Source: Deltaproteobacteria bacterium
GTDB taxonomy: Bacteria; Desulfobacterota_B; Binatia; Binatales; Binataceae
Direction: 5' to 3'
Assembly: GCA_021827465.1 (NCBI GenBank)
Contig: JAKAVX010000133.1
Coordinates: 1-6,980, forward strand
DNA length: 6,980 nucleotides
The first letter of the stretch is position 1, and each line of letters opens with the position of its first letter. The position numbers and the translations under genes are program-made. Shown here piece by piece: positions 6,440 to 6,980 of this stretch. The notes beneath the pieces are model-generated. The model was not told the origin of the DNA and did not search any database. It was given only the letters and a program-made list of their open reading frames with translations.

Positions 6440-6498
6440 CAGGCATCGATTCCCGGTCGCGGCGATCACCATCGCGCGATTGATGGAATCGCTGCCTG
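6440..6498 (+). other. Long interrupted hairpin in dnaK-dnaJ spacer
   Basis: The arms CAGGCATCGATTCC (6440-6453) and GGAATCGCTGCCTG (6485-6498) are reverse complements in 13 of 14 positions. The 31 nt between them also fold: C6454/G6455/G6456 pair with G6482/U6481/U6480, TCGC (6457-6460) with GCGA (6476-6479), and GCGAT (6462-6466) with ATCGC (6471-6475), closing on a CACC loop. The result is a stem of 25 pairs with one mismatch, a 2-nt bulge (6483-6484) and a 1-nt bulge (G6461). It starts 18 nt after the dnaK stop and ends 24 nt before the dnaJ start. No U-run follows, so it is not a textbook terminator. An mRNA stabiliser or processing site, partial attenuator, or dispersed palindromic repeat are all possible. 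Confidence 0.6.
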
Positions 6499-6522
6499 TG
6501 CTGGATTAGAATTCGCTGCGCG

Positions 6523-6980
6523 ATGCCGGCAGACAGAAGACGCGACTATTACGAGGTTCTCGGCGTCAACCGCGGAGCGGCCGACGATGAGATAAAGAAG
6601 GCCTATCGTCGGTTGGCCGTGCAGTTCCATCCCGATCGCAATCCCGGCGACAAGCAGGCCGAAGAAAATTTCAAGGAGATCAACGAGGCCTACCAGGTCC
6701 TGTCCGATCCCGAGAAGCGCGCCCAGTATGACCGTTACGGGCATGCGGCTTTCCAGGGGCCCGGCGCGGGCCAGGGCGGCGGCTTCGGCGGATTCGATTT
6801 CAGCCAGGGTTTCGAGGAAGTTTTCTCCGACATCTTCGGTGACTTCTTTGGCACCGGCCGCGGACGGTCCCGCTCGCGCACCCGGCGCGGCGACGATCTG
6901 CGCTACGACCTCGAGGTCGATTTCGAGGAGGCGGCGCGCGGCGCGGAGAAGACCGTCAAGTTCCAGCGCCTCGCGCAGTG
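6523..6980 (+). CDS. dnaJ: Co-chaperone DnaJ (Hsp40), 3' end beyond the window
   Basis: The first 152 residues of DnaJ, which brings clients to DnaK and triggers its ATP hydrolysis. The J-domain (about 8-72) begins RDYYEVLGV and contains the essential His-Pro-Asp motif at 36-38 ([11 protein letters not shown]), followed by [20 protein letters not shown] Gly/Phe-rich linker runs from about 79 to 112, then an Arg/Ser patch (113-122). The first C-terminal domain starts with [20 protein letters not shown]. The window ends on two bases (TG) of codon 153, after Gln152. A cysteine there would fit the first zinc-finger Cys of a type I DnaJ, but that is inference. ATG 6523 gives a short MPADR extension before the conserved start; no strong Shine-Dalgarno sequence precedes it. 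Last visible gene of the operon, 101 nt after dnaK. Confidence 0.98.
   Translation, partial: MPADRRRDYYEVLGVNRGAADDEIKKAYRRLAVQFHPDRNPGDKQAEENFKEINEAYQVLSDPEKRAQYDRYGHAAFQGPGAGQGGGFGGFDFSQGFEEVFSDIFGDFFGTGRGRSRSRTRRGDDLRYDLEVDFEEAARGAEKTVKFQRLAQ

Noticed and set aside
4439..6472. 677-codon open frame antisense to dnaK
   Set aside because: Long open frames opposite Hsp70 genes are a familiar by-product of codon bias in GC-rich sequence. The dnaK strand carries every family motif, while the antisense product shows no recognisable domain.

Overview
The window is a stretch of a GC-rich bacterial chromosome built around a classical heat-shock chaperone operon. From about 2500 to the right edge, the + strand reads hrcA (repressor), grpE (nucleotide exchange factor), dnaK (Hsp70) and dnaJ (co-chaperone, cut by the window end after 152 codons). 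The four genes make one functional unit. DnaK is the ATP-driven chaperone, DnaJ delivers clients and stimulates its ATPase, GrpE resets it by ADP release, and HrcA is the repressor that in many bacteria shuts the operon off when folding demand is low. The gene order, strong G/C preference at third codon positions and a Gram-negative-type DnaK suggest a proteobacterial or deltaproteobacterial-like lineage, probably poorly sampled. The sequence alone does not fix the taxonomy.

Divergently from hrcA, on the - strand (711-2333), lies a 540-residue protein with a C-terminal von Willebrand factor A domain and a complete metal-binding site. It resembles ViaA/CoxE-type proteins that partner MoxR-family AAA+ ATPases. 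No such ATPase is visible here. The 166-bp divergent region between the two genes is rich in structure: a perfect 7-bp inverted repeat against the VWA start codon, a perfect 7-bp inverted repeat (GCGCGAC-N13-GTCGCGC) upstream of hrcA, and a hrcA leader hairpin with GGAG and an ATG in its loop.

Positions 1-710, downstream of the VWA gene, hold no gene I can recognise. They contain only weak open frames on the - strand, one running off the left edge, and a perfect 9-bp inverted repeat.

No complete novel system is evident. The points most worth a second look are regulatory. A 25-bp interrupted hairpin fills much of the dnaK-dnaJ spacer. No CIRCE operator is visible, while HrcA departs from consensus in its presumed recognition helix. 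The hrcA-grpE spacer carries a 38-codon open frame that overlaps the start of grpE.
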